From Pristionchus mayeri (Eukaryota > Nematoda > Chromadorea > Rhabditida > Neodiplogasteridae): a stretch of 64,000 nt of DNA. Positions 44,640 to 55,761 of the stretch are shown here, piece by piece. How positions within the stretch are numbered: the stretch's first letter is position 1; the number at the start of each line of letters is the position of its first letter. Position numbers and translations under genes: made by a program. The DNA lies in contig BTRK01000006.1 of the NCBI GenBank assembly GCA_036245805.1, positions 14,478,365 to 14,542,364 of the forward strand. Reading direction: 5' to 3'. Under the pieces are notes generated by a model that worked only from the letters and a program-made list of their open reading frames with translations, ran no database searches and was not told the origin of the DNA.

Positions 44640-46255
44640 CTACCATCATGCTCTACAACTTTAATGTTGAAGTCATCATTCCTGGTCCTCACCCTGGTGC
44701 GGGGCGGTCGGGTGCACTAAAACTTTCGAAACTTTGGAAATCGGAAATACCTTTTGGGTTTTCATGTCTAATTTGTAGATCATACATGTGCCTAACTTGT
44801 CGCCAAAAATTAGCAAAATCGGAGTATGGATAAAAAAAATGGGCTCACTTTTGTGCGGCGACCCCAAAATGAGTTCTGCACAAGAGTACTTCGGTACCTT
44901 TGTCCAGAAACTTTTGTGCGGCGACCCCAAAATGAGTTCTGGACAAGAGTACTTCGGTACCTTCAATTGCCCTCATTTGGGTTCAAAATCGTTCACAATC
45001 TTCCAAAACAACATTCTAAGTTGATTCCCCCATGGTATAACACTTCCGTTGGTCAAAAATGGTCATCGGACCGAAAATGTGAAAATCGATATTGTGTCCC
45101 CCATTACCTCGTGGGATGGGCCCAAACGCACTAAATGGGTTTCAAATAATGAATATACATCCCTCGAGGTAGGTCAAAGAAAATGGGCTCCTGTAAATGT
45201 GATATTTACATAAAGTTTTCCGGTGAAATATGAAACAGTATAGCAACTGCGAAAATAGACCTAAAGACCCGAACAGTGGCTAGAAATGTAGAGCACGTTG
45301 AGCTAAACATTTCATCTGTTGAAAGTGAGTCTCTATCTTTTCGTTGAAGCGTGTAACAGAGCTTAGAAGTTGCGAAGAAACGGGCTAGAATCCCCCGAGA
45401 GCGCGTGCTCTAACCGTCTGCCGCTCTCGCCGCCTGACCTCCCTTTCCCTCCCCTCCATTTAGCGCTCTCTCGCGCGCCTCCGCCGCCGTTTTCTACCAA
45501 CTTCCAGGCTCTGTTACACGCTTCAACGAAAAGATAGAGACTCACTTTCAACAGATGAAATGTTTAGCTCAACGTGCTCTACATTTCTAGCCACTGATCG
45601 GTTCTTTAGGTCCATTTTCACATTTCCTATACTGTTTCATATTTCCTCGGAATACTTTATGTAAATATCACGTTTACAGGAGCCCATTTTCTTTGAGCTA
45701 CCTCGAGGGATGTATATTAATTATTTGAAACCTATTTAGTGCGTTTGGGCCCATCCCACGAGGTAATGGGTGGACACAATATCGATTTTCATATTTTCGG
45801 TCCGATGACCATTAGTGACCAACGGAAGTGTTATACCATGGGGGGAATCAACTTAGAATGTTGTTTTGGAAGATTGTGAACGATTTTGAACCCAAATGAG
45901 GGCAATTGAAGGTACCGAAGTACTCTTGTCCAGAACTCATTTTGGGGTCGCCGCACAAAAGTTTCTGGACAAAGGTACCGAAGTACTCTTGTCCAGAACT
46001 CATTTTGGGGTCGCCGCACAAAAGTGAGCCCATTTTTTTATCCATACTCCGATTTTGCTAATTTTTGGCGACAAGTTAGGCACATGTATGATCTACAAAT
46101 TAGACATGAAAACCCAAAAGGTATTTCCGATTTCCAAAGTTACGAAAGTTTTAGTGCACCCGACCGCCCCGCACCTGGGTGAGGACCAGGAATGATGACT
46201 TCAACATTAAAGTTGTAGAGCATGATGGTAGATTTCTTTTGAAATAAAGTGACAT
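44640..46255. mobile_element. Older foldback repeat at the palindrome core
   Basis: The innermost arms (about 44,690-45,362 and 45,508-46,200) differ at some twenty positions that I could see, with more mismatches towards the spacer. The outer arms are nearly identical. Each core arm holds a 62-bp direct repeat (left copies at about 44,850-44,912 and 44,912-44,970) with GTGCGGCGACCCCAAAATGA. This looks like a foldback element that was palindromic before the large duplication. Confidence 0.6.
45363..45507. other. 145-bp unpaired spacer of the palindrome
   Basis: The only single-copy part of the palindrome, GC-richer than the surroundings (for example TCTCTCGCGCGCCTCCGCCG). It would be the loop if the palindrome extruded. 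Confidence 0.85.
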
Positions 46256-46744
46256 TCTATCTTTATTTTGAAGGGAATTATGATCATTTTAGTGAGCGCT
46301 ATTTGACTGTGGAAAAGTGACAGTACCATCTTTGGCCTTCAGAATCTCGACGATGACGACAGTTATCGAATTTCTGACGACGCAGTTTGAAAGAGCATCA
46401 TTTGAAATACTTGTAATTAAATTTGTCGCCAGATAGGGCACATTTTTTTCCTACCGCCGCGGCGTGGTCGGTTCTCTCGCGATTCCTCTCATAAACTACT
46501 AAACTGTAAATCATACACATATTATCATCGAATTGATTATTAAGTTCATTCTCTCAAGTAGTCTTTCTCCATGCAAGTGTTCCAGCAACGCAAAAAAATA
46601 ATATATTTTGCATAGAGTATTAACAACTTACATGATCGATTCCCTGAAATTGCATTTACATGTTCTATAATAGTACCCTTGATCTACTCTTCAATCGACA
46701 TTAATAATTGAATTTCGAAATTATCCAATTGCATGGAATTATAG

Positions 46745-48418
46745 ATGAGAATTGTGACTTTATTGGGGATTTTCGAAATCATCTGCTCCTCTTGTTGCAT
46801 CTGCATCTACTCATTTATCATCTACGTCCTTACCAAAGCTACGCTATTTCATTCCTTGTTCAGGTTATTGAAGATTATGAAATGTAAATCGGTTTCCATT
46901 ATTTTCAGAACAGCAGTTAGAATTTTCTCAGTATCAGTTATAGTTTCGATGACTGCAGGCATTTATCTCATTGTGGGATGTGTCAAGCAAGGTAAGTTGT
47001 ATCATATTACACTGCTGATCTTGAATTGATTAAATAATTTCATAGGTCCCTGCTCAAGGGATGCATTGCCGATGCAATATCACCCAGATAATTATTATGT
47101 GTACATACTAAACGACTTTGCTGAGTAAGTCACTTGTCATTACGAATTTGTTTCCATTTTAAGTTTTTCGACAATATTTTTTTGCAGGTATTTGTATTGG
47201 CTCGCGCTCACCTCCATCTCATTCGAGAGATTACTTGCATCTGTTCACGTTCATTCTTATGAGAAGCGCTTCCATTCACTCCGAGCGCAGTATACTTTCG
47301 CCTGTTCATTGGCAAGTAATTTGTATTATTTGCCTGACTTTATAATTATTCTAGATTATAATTGCTATTGTGGAATGCATATGCAGCTGTAAGTTATTTT
47401 TTAACATCTAAATATTGCTTGTAGAACAAAATCTTGCTGAAACCAAAATTAATGTGTATTATAAAAAGTTTGCCGTTAAAATAACATTACATAACACAAT
47501 CCAGATTTTCACCCTCAACTAACGCTCGCATTCGTATGCGGAGTTCTCATTACGTCATGCGTTCCGGTAAAATCGAAGATTTAGATCTGCTACAATGCTA
47601 CTTTTATGATTCTCTATGCCGTTAGAGTGGTAAACAATCGGCTCAATCGTATCGAAACCGACCTTTCAACGAGATTTCAAGTCAAGGAAAATGTGCTGGT
47701 AGGGTACATTCGTTGCTTGTCTTCATGATCATTTTAGCTATCCAACTCGATGTTTACTCTGATGGTGTACTGTTTTGCATGTGAAATGGCATTGCAACCA
47801 CTCGTTTACTTGTTTCTAACTGAGAAGGCCGCTGACCGACGAGAACTCGCGGCAGCTGCACTACGATTTGTAAGCTGTTTCGGCAAAAGATACGGTGCAT
47901 ATAATTTAGTGTTCTTCCCTGTTCCTACTGTCTTATGCAATCGGATTGATTCGGAGTGCAGCAATACGAAAAGCCATGCGTTCACTAGGCATAATCGCCA
48001 ATACGGTAAGAATTTCGTTTCTGGTTAACTCCCTAATGCTCTTGTGCTAAAACCCAGATTTTATAGCGTTCGAATAAGATCGGGATAGGTAGTAGGTTAG
48101 TTAGAGTGCACTAATTCTAGGGCTTGCGACAATCTTAAGATCGACATTTCGAAATGATTAGTCAAGGCACATTGAAACAATACAAATGAAAGTTGAAAGA
48201 GTGTCGATCTGGGCTTCAGCACAACACGAACCCTTCCTGCATATGCAACTTCCTACTTCTTTCCTCACTACATTTCCTGCAATAATGACATATCAATTTC
48301 TGCACAATATCACATCGTAACAACAATGTATTTATCATAGATCGAACAACACGGAAGTGCTAACGAGCAGTACGATCAGTGGATGGAGAGTCAGAGAGGA
48401 GCGTGGAGACTCAAGTGA
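46745..48418 (+). CDS. 7TM chemoreceptor, SRE/SRA-like (right arm copy)
   Basis: Likely a nematode sensory G-protein-coupled receptor of 295 aa. Exons: 46,745-46,863, 46,909-46,991, 47,046-47,124, 47,188-47,311, 47,355-47,388, 47,505-47,533, 47,585-47,698, 47,738-47,869, 47,910-48,005, 48,341-48,418. Frames stay open through all joins. Seven hydrophobic segments are visible, starting TLLGIFEIICSSCCICIYSF. After TM3 comes SFERLLASVHVHSYEKR, the ER...YE type pattern of SRE/SRA-class receptors. The donor after exon 4 is GC (TTG|gcaagt), where the paralog at 60.9 kb has GT. The start codon follows an acceptor-like TATAG, so an upstream exon is possible. The upstream region has lost 220 bp. The mirror gene is 42,233-43,906 and a third copy is 60,938-63,419. 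Confidence 0.8.
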
Positions 48419-48661
48419 ATTACTCGAACTATACACATTTTCGTTAGATATAGTGGAGTTCTGGTTTTTATTTTATTGATAAATGAGCCTTTTTCATATA
48501 GTCTCTCGCCAGTGAGGTGTGTTATTATTCCAAAAATATTTATGCACCAAAAAAAGCGGGTGGCACGCAATTTGCGGGATTATTTGGCGCTCGTTTTTCG
48601 AACGCTGCCATCACTCTCCAGCCTTGCCGTCACGTTGCTCAGTCACTTCTGAAGTTCAATT

Positions 48662-49928
48662 ATGAAGCGCGACAACGATAATACTCTTACTCTTGCTTCT
48701 CTTCCTGGCGACATTATCAGAATCGTCATTCAAAAGGAGATGCCGGAAATGATCGACAATATGTGCTTGGTGAGCATTAATTATGTTCACTAATAAAGCT
48801 AAATTCAGATTTATCACAATTGGAACGCTCTCATTGATAATCATATGAGAAACGAACAGCAACCCTAAAATTGAGCTGCTTTCGTGTAATTTTGTAAAAA
48901 CAACGAAAGGAGCTGAATATTATATTAGGTTGTTGCGAAAGTCCTGTCGCGTGCCACTGATTTCACTGAATACACTGATTTCGCTTCTCAGGAATTTAGG
49001 TTCCCTAACCTCATAATGTATGTTAGGTGCATACCATATCCATGTAGTTAAACCTAGTGAAGCTCCTATAGAAAACCCGAAAATTTCAAGAATTTGATTT
49101 TGAGTGAAAATGAGTAAAAAATATGTTCCAAATTTATTATAGCCCTAAAACAACTAGCGACTTCTGAAACATTTCTTGTGAAATAATAAGAGAAGAAGGG
49201 TGGCTTGTTCAGATAAACCCAATATGTCCACCATTTAAGTCGGCTGCGAGCAATAATTTTGCCAAATATGGTAGTTTTCATCTTTCAAATTTGAGAATCT
49301 CTCTTTAGAAGGACCAATTTTGCCGGGGAAATATTCCACCAACCCCAAACTGGAATTTTAAGTATATCACTTCAGAATATATGTATTTCCGAATAATATT
49401 GATTCCTAGATCCATCGGCACTAAAATGAGACTATAAAATATGTATTCGAAAATTCTTGTCCAAGCTCCATTCCGAAATATTTAAAAATTTCAAGAAAGG
49501 CATGTGTGCCTGGCTATCCACTAATGTGCCCTGGTAATGCATGTCTCATGCTGTTTATGAATATGCTATTCATTTGGCCATATCACCCTATTCAAAGTAG
49601 TAGTAAACGCAGAAAGGATCATATCCGTGACCTTACTCCTCAGGTTTTCGTCTAACACTGCGATTTTCTAAATGATTCGTCAGCTGTGGAGTAAAGTGCG
49701 CTAGAAAGGCCATATATTACCTCATCGATTATAAGTAGTTATATGATATCCAAAGATGAAGTAAGGACTATAGGCGCTACAATGTCCAAGCGCTATGACG
49801 CGACACGACTTTCGCAACAACCTGATATGCGATCCAAACTTCAAACAATATTCATGAAACGTGTTTCAAAATATTGCGTAGAAAACACTTTATTTTCAGA
49901 ACAACAATCAATTAAAGATGAATCAGAA
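48662..49928 (+). pseudogene. F-box-like gene interrupted by a mariner-type element (right arm)
   Basis: Exon 1 (48,662-48,769) reads TLTLASLPGDIIRIVIQ and ends EMIDNMCL. Exon 2 starts at 48,809 with IYHNWNALI. The LP-D-I-IR-I pattern followed by N-WN is that of the nematode F-box N terminus, where the domain binds SKP1 in ubiquitin ligases. Exon 2 stops at 48,866 after a frame shift relative to the copy at 63.7 kb. A 901-bp element then splits the exon, and coding text resumes at 49,826 (MRSKLQTIFMKRVSKY) to a donor at 49,928. It is broken twice and probably dead. Confidence 0.6.
48925..49825. mobile_element. Mariner-type non-autonomous element (right arm)
   Basis: 901 bp, ends TTAGGTTGTTGCGAAAGTC and the complement of TCAGGTTGTTGCGAAAGTC, with TA on both sides (48,923-48,924 and 49,826-49,827). 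No transposase frame. The paralogous F-box gene near 63,984-64,000 keeps the uninserted sequence GAATATTATATGCGATCC. Confidence 0.85.
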
Positions 49929-49934
49929 GTAAGC

Positions 49935-51020
49935 TAAACTGGGGGTCCATACCAAAATGTCACCCCTCTCCCCTTGGCAGTACCCGCACCTCTAATCACA
50001 TTTTGAAGTTTTAATTGCATAACACGGATTTCCTGTAAGATTGCAGGAACCGTTGCGACAATTAAAAATTTTTGTTCTCGTATTTCTCTGAAACTAGTCG
50101 GACTAGGAATTGTGAGTACGAGGGCAACGTATTTCCACTTCATTTTGTGAAATTTGCATGTTGGGCGGAGTTGTGACCTACAACTTTGAAGGGCTCTATC
50201 TCAAAAAGTCCTTGAGCTAGATCGAAGAATTTTTTTACAAAATACGCGTAATGAACTCCTCTACAATCTGGTAAACTTTTTTGGCATGCATACGGGCCAT
50301 CTTCACCTTCGTATGTCAAAATAACTGATTTTTTTAATTGGATCTCGAAATTTCTCAATTGACTATACGAATTTTACTGCAGATTCAGATTCCCCATGGT
50401 CGATTTAGTATAGCGTGATAGTTCATTGGTCATAACGCTGTCCTCCTCATACCGCTACTCAGTAGGGAGTTTGCGGACTTGACCCAATTTTTAAAAGAAA
50501 TACGTTGTATCGAATATCTCGCCCTAAATTCATGCAAATTAGACAAGTGACACCATCATTAGATAGCTTTCGAAGAGATCTACCAAAGTTACTTAGAGGT
50601 CCAAATCTTAAGTGACCCGTTTCAGAGTTAAAAGGGTCTCACTTTCCTACTTTTTACAGGAGATCCGTGATAACTCAATTAATTTTGGTAAAAGTTTCGC
50701 TCTTTTTTGATTAATAAAGAGCGTTAGCTGATCTATCCTTTGTATATTGATGCCTAAGAGCTCAGACTCACATGAACTTCACTATGCTTCCAAATGCGAT
50801 AAATTTACATTTGATAGTATAGCGAAGTTCATGTGAGTCTGAGCTCTTAGGCATCAACATACAAAAGATAGATCAGCTCGAGCTCTTTAACAATCAAAAA
50901 AGAGCGAAACTTTTTAACCAAAATTAATTTAGTTATGTAATAAAAACTTCAAAATTTGATTAGAGAGGCTGGTACTGCCAGGGGGAGAAGGCGGACATTT
51001 TGGTGGACCCCTAAACTGGG
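49935..51020. mobile_element. Foldback element (right arm)
   Basis: Mirror copy of 39,631-40,716. It begins immediately after the donor of the last F-box exon (gtaagc at 49,929) and so lies in the following intron. Confidence 0.75.
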
Positions 51021-51090
51021 TATCATGCAGGATCTGTTACGTAATAACATTTACGTGTGATAAAATATGTATTAAAAACATATATTTTAC

Positions 51091-51321
51091 AGATATCGAA
51101 AGGCATACCAACAAATAGTGATGATCAGAAAAAGCTTAAATGCAAAAATTAGACGATCTTCTACTATTGATGTACTGCAACTTACTTTTAGAACAATAAG
51201 TCACAAACTCAATAAACCGTATATTTCATTATATAAGATTCAAACGCATCCAGTTTCTAAAGATCAATTGTTGTGTATTCGACCACGAAACACTGTAAGG
51301 AAAGTTCAAAGTGTCTCCTGA
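51091..51321 (+). other. Candidate coding exon, possibly the F-box gene's 3' part
   Basis: After a good acceptor (ATTTTACAG at 51,084-51,092) a frame stays open for about 75 codons: RKAYQQIVMIRKSLNAKIRR, later TISHKLNKPYISLYKIQTHP, to a stop at 51,321. It follows the F-box exon and the foldback intron. Its phase does not match that exon, so the join is unproven. Confidence 0.35.
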
Positions 51322-51456
51322 ATGCATTTATTTAAAATTTACCATAGTGGTAGGGCACAAACAAACTTCACCTTAGATGCTGGATAACATTTCCTCTGTA
51401 AAACGTCTTAAATTACAGGAACGTAAATCATTTTTTACTGCTTAACTTAGTTCAAC

Positions 51457-51833
51457 ATGTCGAAGCGAAAATTAGTAGAGTGGTTGATCGCTCATTCCGT
51501 GAGTTTCAACTTTTAAAAGTCTTGGAAGCAACATATTAACAATTTTGTCTTACTGGAACCTTCATTAAGATGAGTCGTAATCTTGACAAATCTATAAAAC
51601 TATTCGTGGAAAATAAGAGAACACCCTATTTCGGCCGCACGAGGGCTTACTGGGAGACGCTAACGCAAGAAATGAGTCCTCCCCATTCAATGAGTCAGGA
51701 TATTTTCTGGCTCATTTCCACCCTGAAGCCAAGAAGAATGAATGTATCGTCCATTTGGAAGCGATCGACAGTACTGAGCAAAATGCGATATAACGATCAA
51801 AATTTATCGTCCGATGTAATGATATATTCGTAA
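51457..51833 (+). CDS. Unrecognised 101-aa protein (right arm copy)
   Basis: A short first exon (51,457-51,498, MSKRKLVEWLIAHS) with donor GTGAGT joins in frame to 51,570-51,833, which starts MSRNLDKSIKLFVENKRTPY, includes RAYWETLTQEMS, and ends SSDVMIYS. The acceptor (ATTAAG) is weak, so the gene may instead start at 51,570. No signal peptide or membrane segment; basic and aromatic. No family recognised. The mirror copy is 38,818-39,194, so conservation between arms says nothing about selection. Confidence 0.4.
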
Positions 51834-52354
51834 TTGTGTTAATTATTTGCATCGCTCTAAATTTACTATAATTAATCCTAATCGTTATAGATAAATATTA
51901 ACAGGTGTTTGTTCGAAACGGGCGTGAGTTCGAAACATTTGCACGTTCATGTGGAATCGATCAATCATTAGTCTTGAGTCGATCACGGATTTCCATTTTA
52001 TTAGTTTTTGAATAAGTCACTTTCTCCAAACTGTATTTCCTCGATATTTAAAAAAAATAAACCAAAATTATGTTCAACATGTATCAGTGCACATCATAAT
52101 CTCTAGTTATTGCCTTATAAAATAGATCGGTATGGGGTGCTGACAGTTCCATGTCTTGGATGGTGCACCCCTGTCATCTTTCAACCCCCGCACGGCACCC
52201 CTAGTGATAAGTGATGCACCCCTTACGCGAGAAGGTTGAATTCTGTCTATAATGTCGCACACTATCTCACGGGTCAGACAGAGTGAGGTTTCGTGTGGTA
52301 TGAGAAGCGGAGATTGCATGATAGTTTCAATATTTTCAAAATTATTCACGGTAT

Positions 52355-53436
52355 TGTGTAGTTGGCCTGTCCCCGAACTCCAGGAGCATAGACGGAATAG
52401 ACTTTATCTACAGAAAGGGGACAAGAGAAGAGGTCACATTGCGCTAGTGACAGAGACGATAGAATGGGGAGGACTCATCCTTAAATAGGCACGAGGTCAC
52501 ATGTAAATGGGACATGCTAATGGACAGAGGGGAGAGGAGGGCGAGAGTGCAACTCGAGACAACGGGGGATAGTCTAGTCTACACGTATGCTAATTGACTA
52601 TGGGGTACAAGGCCAGGGCCTTTACACAACACCTCCCTCCAAGATTCAAACTGAGGGGTGAATCTGATACATAATAGTCAATTACAACGAGGCAATAATC
52701 AACGGGCCACGGTTGAAGCACTTTTGGTCAGAGGGATTCTGTCATTCTCCACTACTTCTGTGGGCTCGTTTATTCTTCGACGTTGCACTGCGAGACTCGA
52801 CGAAACTCGGGTAGACGCCCTCGTAGTTGCACACTTGAACACGATGCAGATGTCGTTGCACTTGAACTCGATGACGATGCCGTTGCACTTGAACTCGGTA
52901 TCGCTTCTGAGGTGGGCGTACACACGCTTTCCTCAGTGATCGTCTTCGGCAGGATCTCACTATCCTCCATAGCACACTTTCAGGATATTTCCAATCCACA
53001 GGGTCGACCGAATCAACCACCTGTGTTCACACTACACACTTCTCGAACAACAAAAGCGTGTGTTCAGATTCCTTCTATGCACTTTCGTGCCTTCTCACAC
53101 TAACCTTCCTTTCCCGGAAAACGCTTCCGATTTCTCGCTTTCTTTGAGGTCAGGATACTCGCCATTTGCTCGAACACAAACGTCCTTCTTGGGGCGATCC
53201 GCTTTTTCCCTCTCTCAGAAATCACGAGACTCAACGTGACTCCCCGTCGGGCGTGGTCATTTCAGGCCACGGCGCTGTGCACTCACGGCCACTCAGCGCC
53301 ACCAGCTCTTCCCTCTGGCTTTTTCACTCAGCACTACCACTGCCTCCGCTCACAGCAACGACATATTAGCCACCGGATCCGTGCTAGGCGCCTTGCCAGA
53401 CGGCAACGAAACATGAAAAATGACTCCCTCGGGGAC
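52355..53436 (-). mobile_element. LTR retrotransposon remnant (right arm)
   Basis: Mirror copy of 37,215-38,296, with the LTR at 52,355-52,628. One substitution turns Lys to Glu in one frame near 52,748-52,754. Confidence 0.6.
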
Positions 53437-54202
53437 ATTTTCGAAAAAGTTGTCTCCGATTTGGCTCATATTATAGTGGTATAATAACCTAGAGTGAAGA
53501 CTTCAGAAAATATAAGTCATTGGTCCCAGAGCCGGCTTTTAGGAATTTTCCGATTTTGCACCTGGATCTGCAGTAATTCAGCTCCCAGATGAGCTAGAGA
53601 GATGGCTCTGGTCTCAAAATGACGGGAAAATATGCTGATAAAATTCCATGTTGGCACCAAGAAGATTGGATGACAATTGATTGAGTTATGAAATTAAAGA
53701 CGTGCCATGCATCAAAAATAAAATATTTTCAGCGCAATGCCAGAGAGCGTAGCAGAATTTTAAAATGAAATATGGAAGAACGAATACAAATACATATTGG
53801 AAAAAATATAAAAACCAGATTTGAGACGGGTTGTATTTGGCAATTTTCGACCAAACTCGTGATAGTGTGGTAGTCGAATTTTGAAAATTTTTAATCTCGG
53901 AGAGTTCTCATTCAAATCAATCAGTTCAAGAAATATCTAATGTATCTAATATTTAATAAATGTCATCCACTCTTCTTGGTGTCAACATAAAAATTTCTCA
54001 GCATATTTTTCCCGTCATGTTGAGACCAGTGCTATCTCTCTAGATCATCTGGGAGCTGAATTACTGCAGATCCAGGTGCAAAACCGGAAAATTTTTAAAA
54101 GCCGGCTCTGGGACAAATGACTTATATTTTCCGAAATCTTCACTCTGGTGTATTCTACCACTATAATATGAGCCAAATCGGAGACAACTTTTTCGAAATG
54201 TT
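53437..54202. mobile_element. Foldback element (right arm)
   Basis: Mirror copy of 36,449-37,214. It lies just upstream of the beta/gamma-crystallin-like exons. Confidence 0.8.
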
Positions 54203-54261
54203 AGAGCATACTTCCACCGACTCGTGAGACCTGTGATAAACTGACGAAGTATACATTTCAG

Positions 54262-54992
54262 CATTACGGCTGCGGTGGACGCAAAACTTTGGTGCGACCG
54301 GGTCAGTTTCACTGTGTCAATACCGATTAATTGAAAACTGTACTGCAGACTCACGTTCTCAAAGCGATTTTGATTACGTTGAATTCGACGAGCTAACCAA
54401 ATCTGTCGGACCCTGCCCGTACGACTCGTCCAGCGCTATTTCGTCACCTATCTACACTGTTCGCCTCTACACGGATATCAATCATGAAGGTACACTTGAA
54501 TTTATTTGATTCGTATTTTGTGTTTCAGTAATTCTGTGCACAGAAAAGCAACATTTCCTTGCCCTATATGTTCATATTGTTTGAGTTTCGTGCAGGGAAA
54601 AATAATTCGCAAGGTCTTGAGAAAGTTAGTTCACACACCATTTTTCAGGTAGCAAACACGTTATCACGAGCTCAGGATGCCATAACATACCGAAAAGTAT
54701 GACTCAAAACGAGCGCGGTATCTCGAGTGTTTCCACATCGGACTGCATTGTGCTCTATGAGGTAGGCATGCATGGCATGTTATTAAATATATTATACAAT
54801 AAATATGCAAAACATTACAGTACCGTGGCTGCAGCGGGGCCTTCAGCGTGCTGCGTCCAGGTCAGTAATTCGGAAATTTCAGTTTAAAAACAAAATGCTA
54901 TAATTGCAGGCATTCTTCGACAAAGAGACTTGTACAAGCTCTCCTTCAACGACCTCACCAAATCAGTCGGACCCTGCCTCACTCGTGCATAG
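54262..54992 (+). pseudogene. Beta/gamma-crystallin-like gene, 5'-truncated (right arm)
   Basis: Exons 54,262-54,301, 54,349-54,489, 54,649-54,761, 54,821-54,860 and 54,910-54,992 join in frame to a stop. Two repeats share a Y-GC-G...RPG...F(N/D)(D/E)LTKSVGPC layout; the second has ISSVSTSDCIVLYEYRGC, and the linking exon has TVRLYTDINHEG and GCHNIP. Alternating LY/VRLY strands, Gly, and NDLTKS near the Ca-binding pattern of the fold suggest a secreted beta/gamma-crystallin protein, by inference. The 5' exons and signal peptide are missing: the sequence upstream is a foldback element and an LTR remnant. Right-arm copy; mirror at 35,658-36,389. Confidence 0.65.
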
Positions 54993-55761
54993 TGTGAACT
55001 GATCGATGTTAAGATAAATAATTGCTTATATATTGTCGTAACCATGTCGATAGCATATTGAATATAGTTATAGGACTTGAGTCAAATGCCCCGCAGGTCG
55101 AATTGTGAGATAGAAAAGATTGTTTACTGGACGCATCCATGGTTCTGCAACTCTTCCTTATTTTCTAAGTTTTCACTCGCCTATCCTTTCCACTGTCCAG
55201 CTTTTGATTAGACCCCGAGTCGTTTCGCGCCTTTTTCTCGCCAATCTGTGCTGTTTCCATTATTATGGGAATGGGCACTGACGCGCCCGCAACGCGGCGA
55301 GTCATAAGCGTTCACTTTTTAGGTGACAGCCAGCCTCGCGCCTGTGTGAAATCGTGGGCATTCACATGTTACATGACACTTTTTCTGCTAAATTTGCGCT
55401 TCCTGTTGCAATACTTTGTCGTTTCCTTTGTATTATTTTTTATAACCAGCTCTAGTTTCGATTTTCATATGATTGAAACAGAAGTGCACAGTCTTCCGTA
55501 TTATTTGCCGAGTATATTTTTGTCACATATCGAATTGACTGCGCGAGGAAGTACTTGCGATTCTATTGCTCTCCATCACTTCTATGTCTCACTTCAGTTC
55601 TCCAACAATTTACGTAGTCAACGCGGATAGGTTGCAGACGAAGTACTGGTATCGATGGAACAAATAGATATGAGCGAATCCAACTTTGAGGTCACAAAAT
55701 ACCTAGAACAGTACCTTGAACTGTATTGTAGGAGCTGATATCTTCTCTTATATCGTTCGAG

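Larger units (their letters stand above)
34635..45362. repeat. Left arm of the 21.4-kb palindrome
   Basis: 10,728 bp, inverted copy of 45,508-56,015. Coordinate sums are 90,650-90,651 over the outer 9.4 kb. I saw only a handful of substitutions and one 1-bp indel there, for example at about 37,892, 39,868 and 40,156. The inner roughly 0.7 kb is more diverged. It includes 220 bp (44,076-44,295) missing from the right arm. Confidence 0.95.

Noticed and set aside
44676..45134. Open frames with repeated CGDPKMSS or VRRPQNEF text
   Set aside because: They are the 62-bp direct repeat of the palindrome core read in two frames; no start context or homology.
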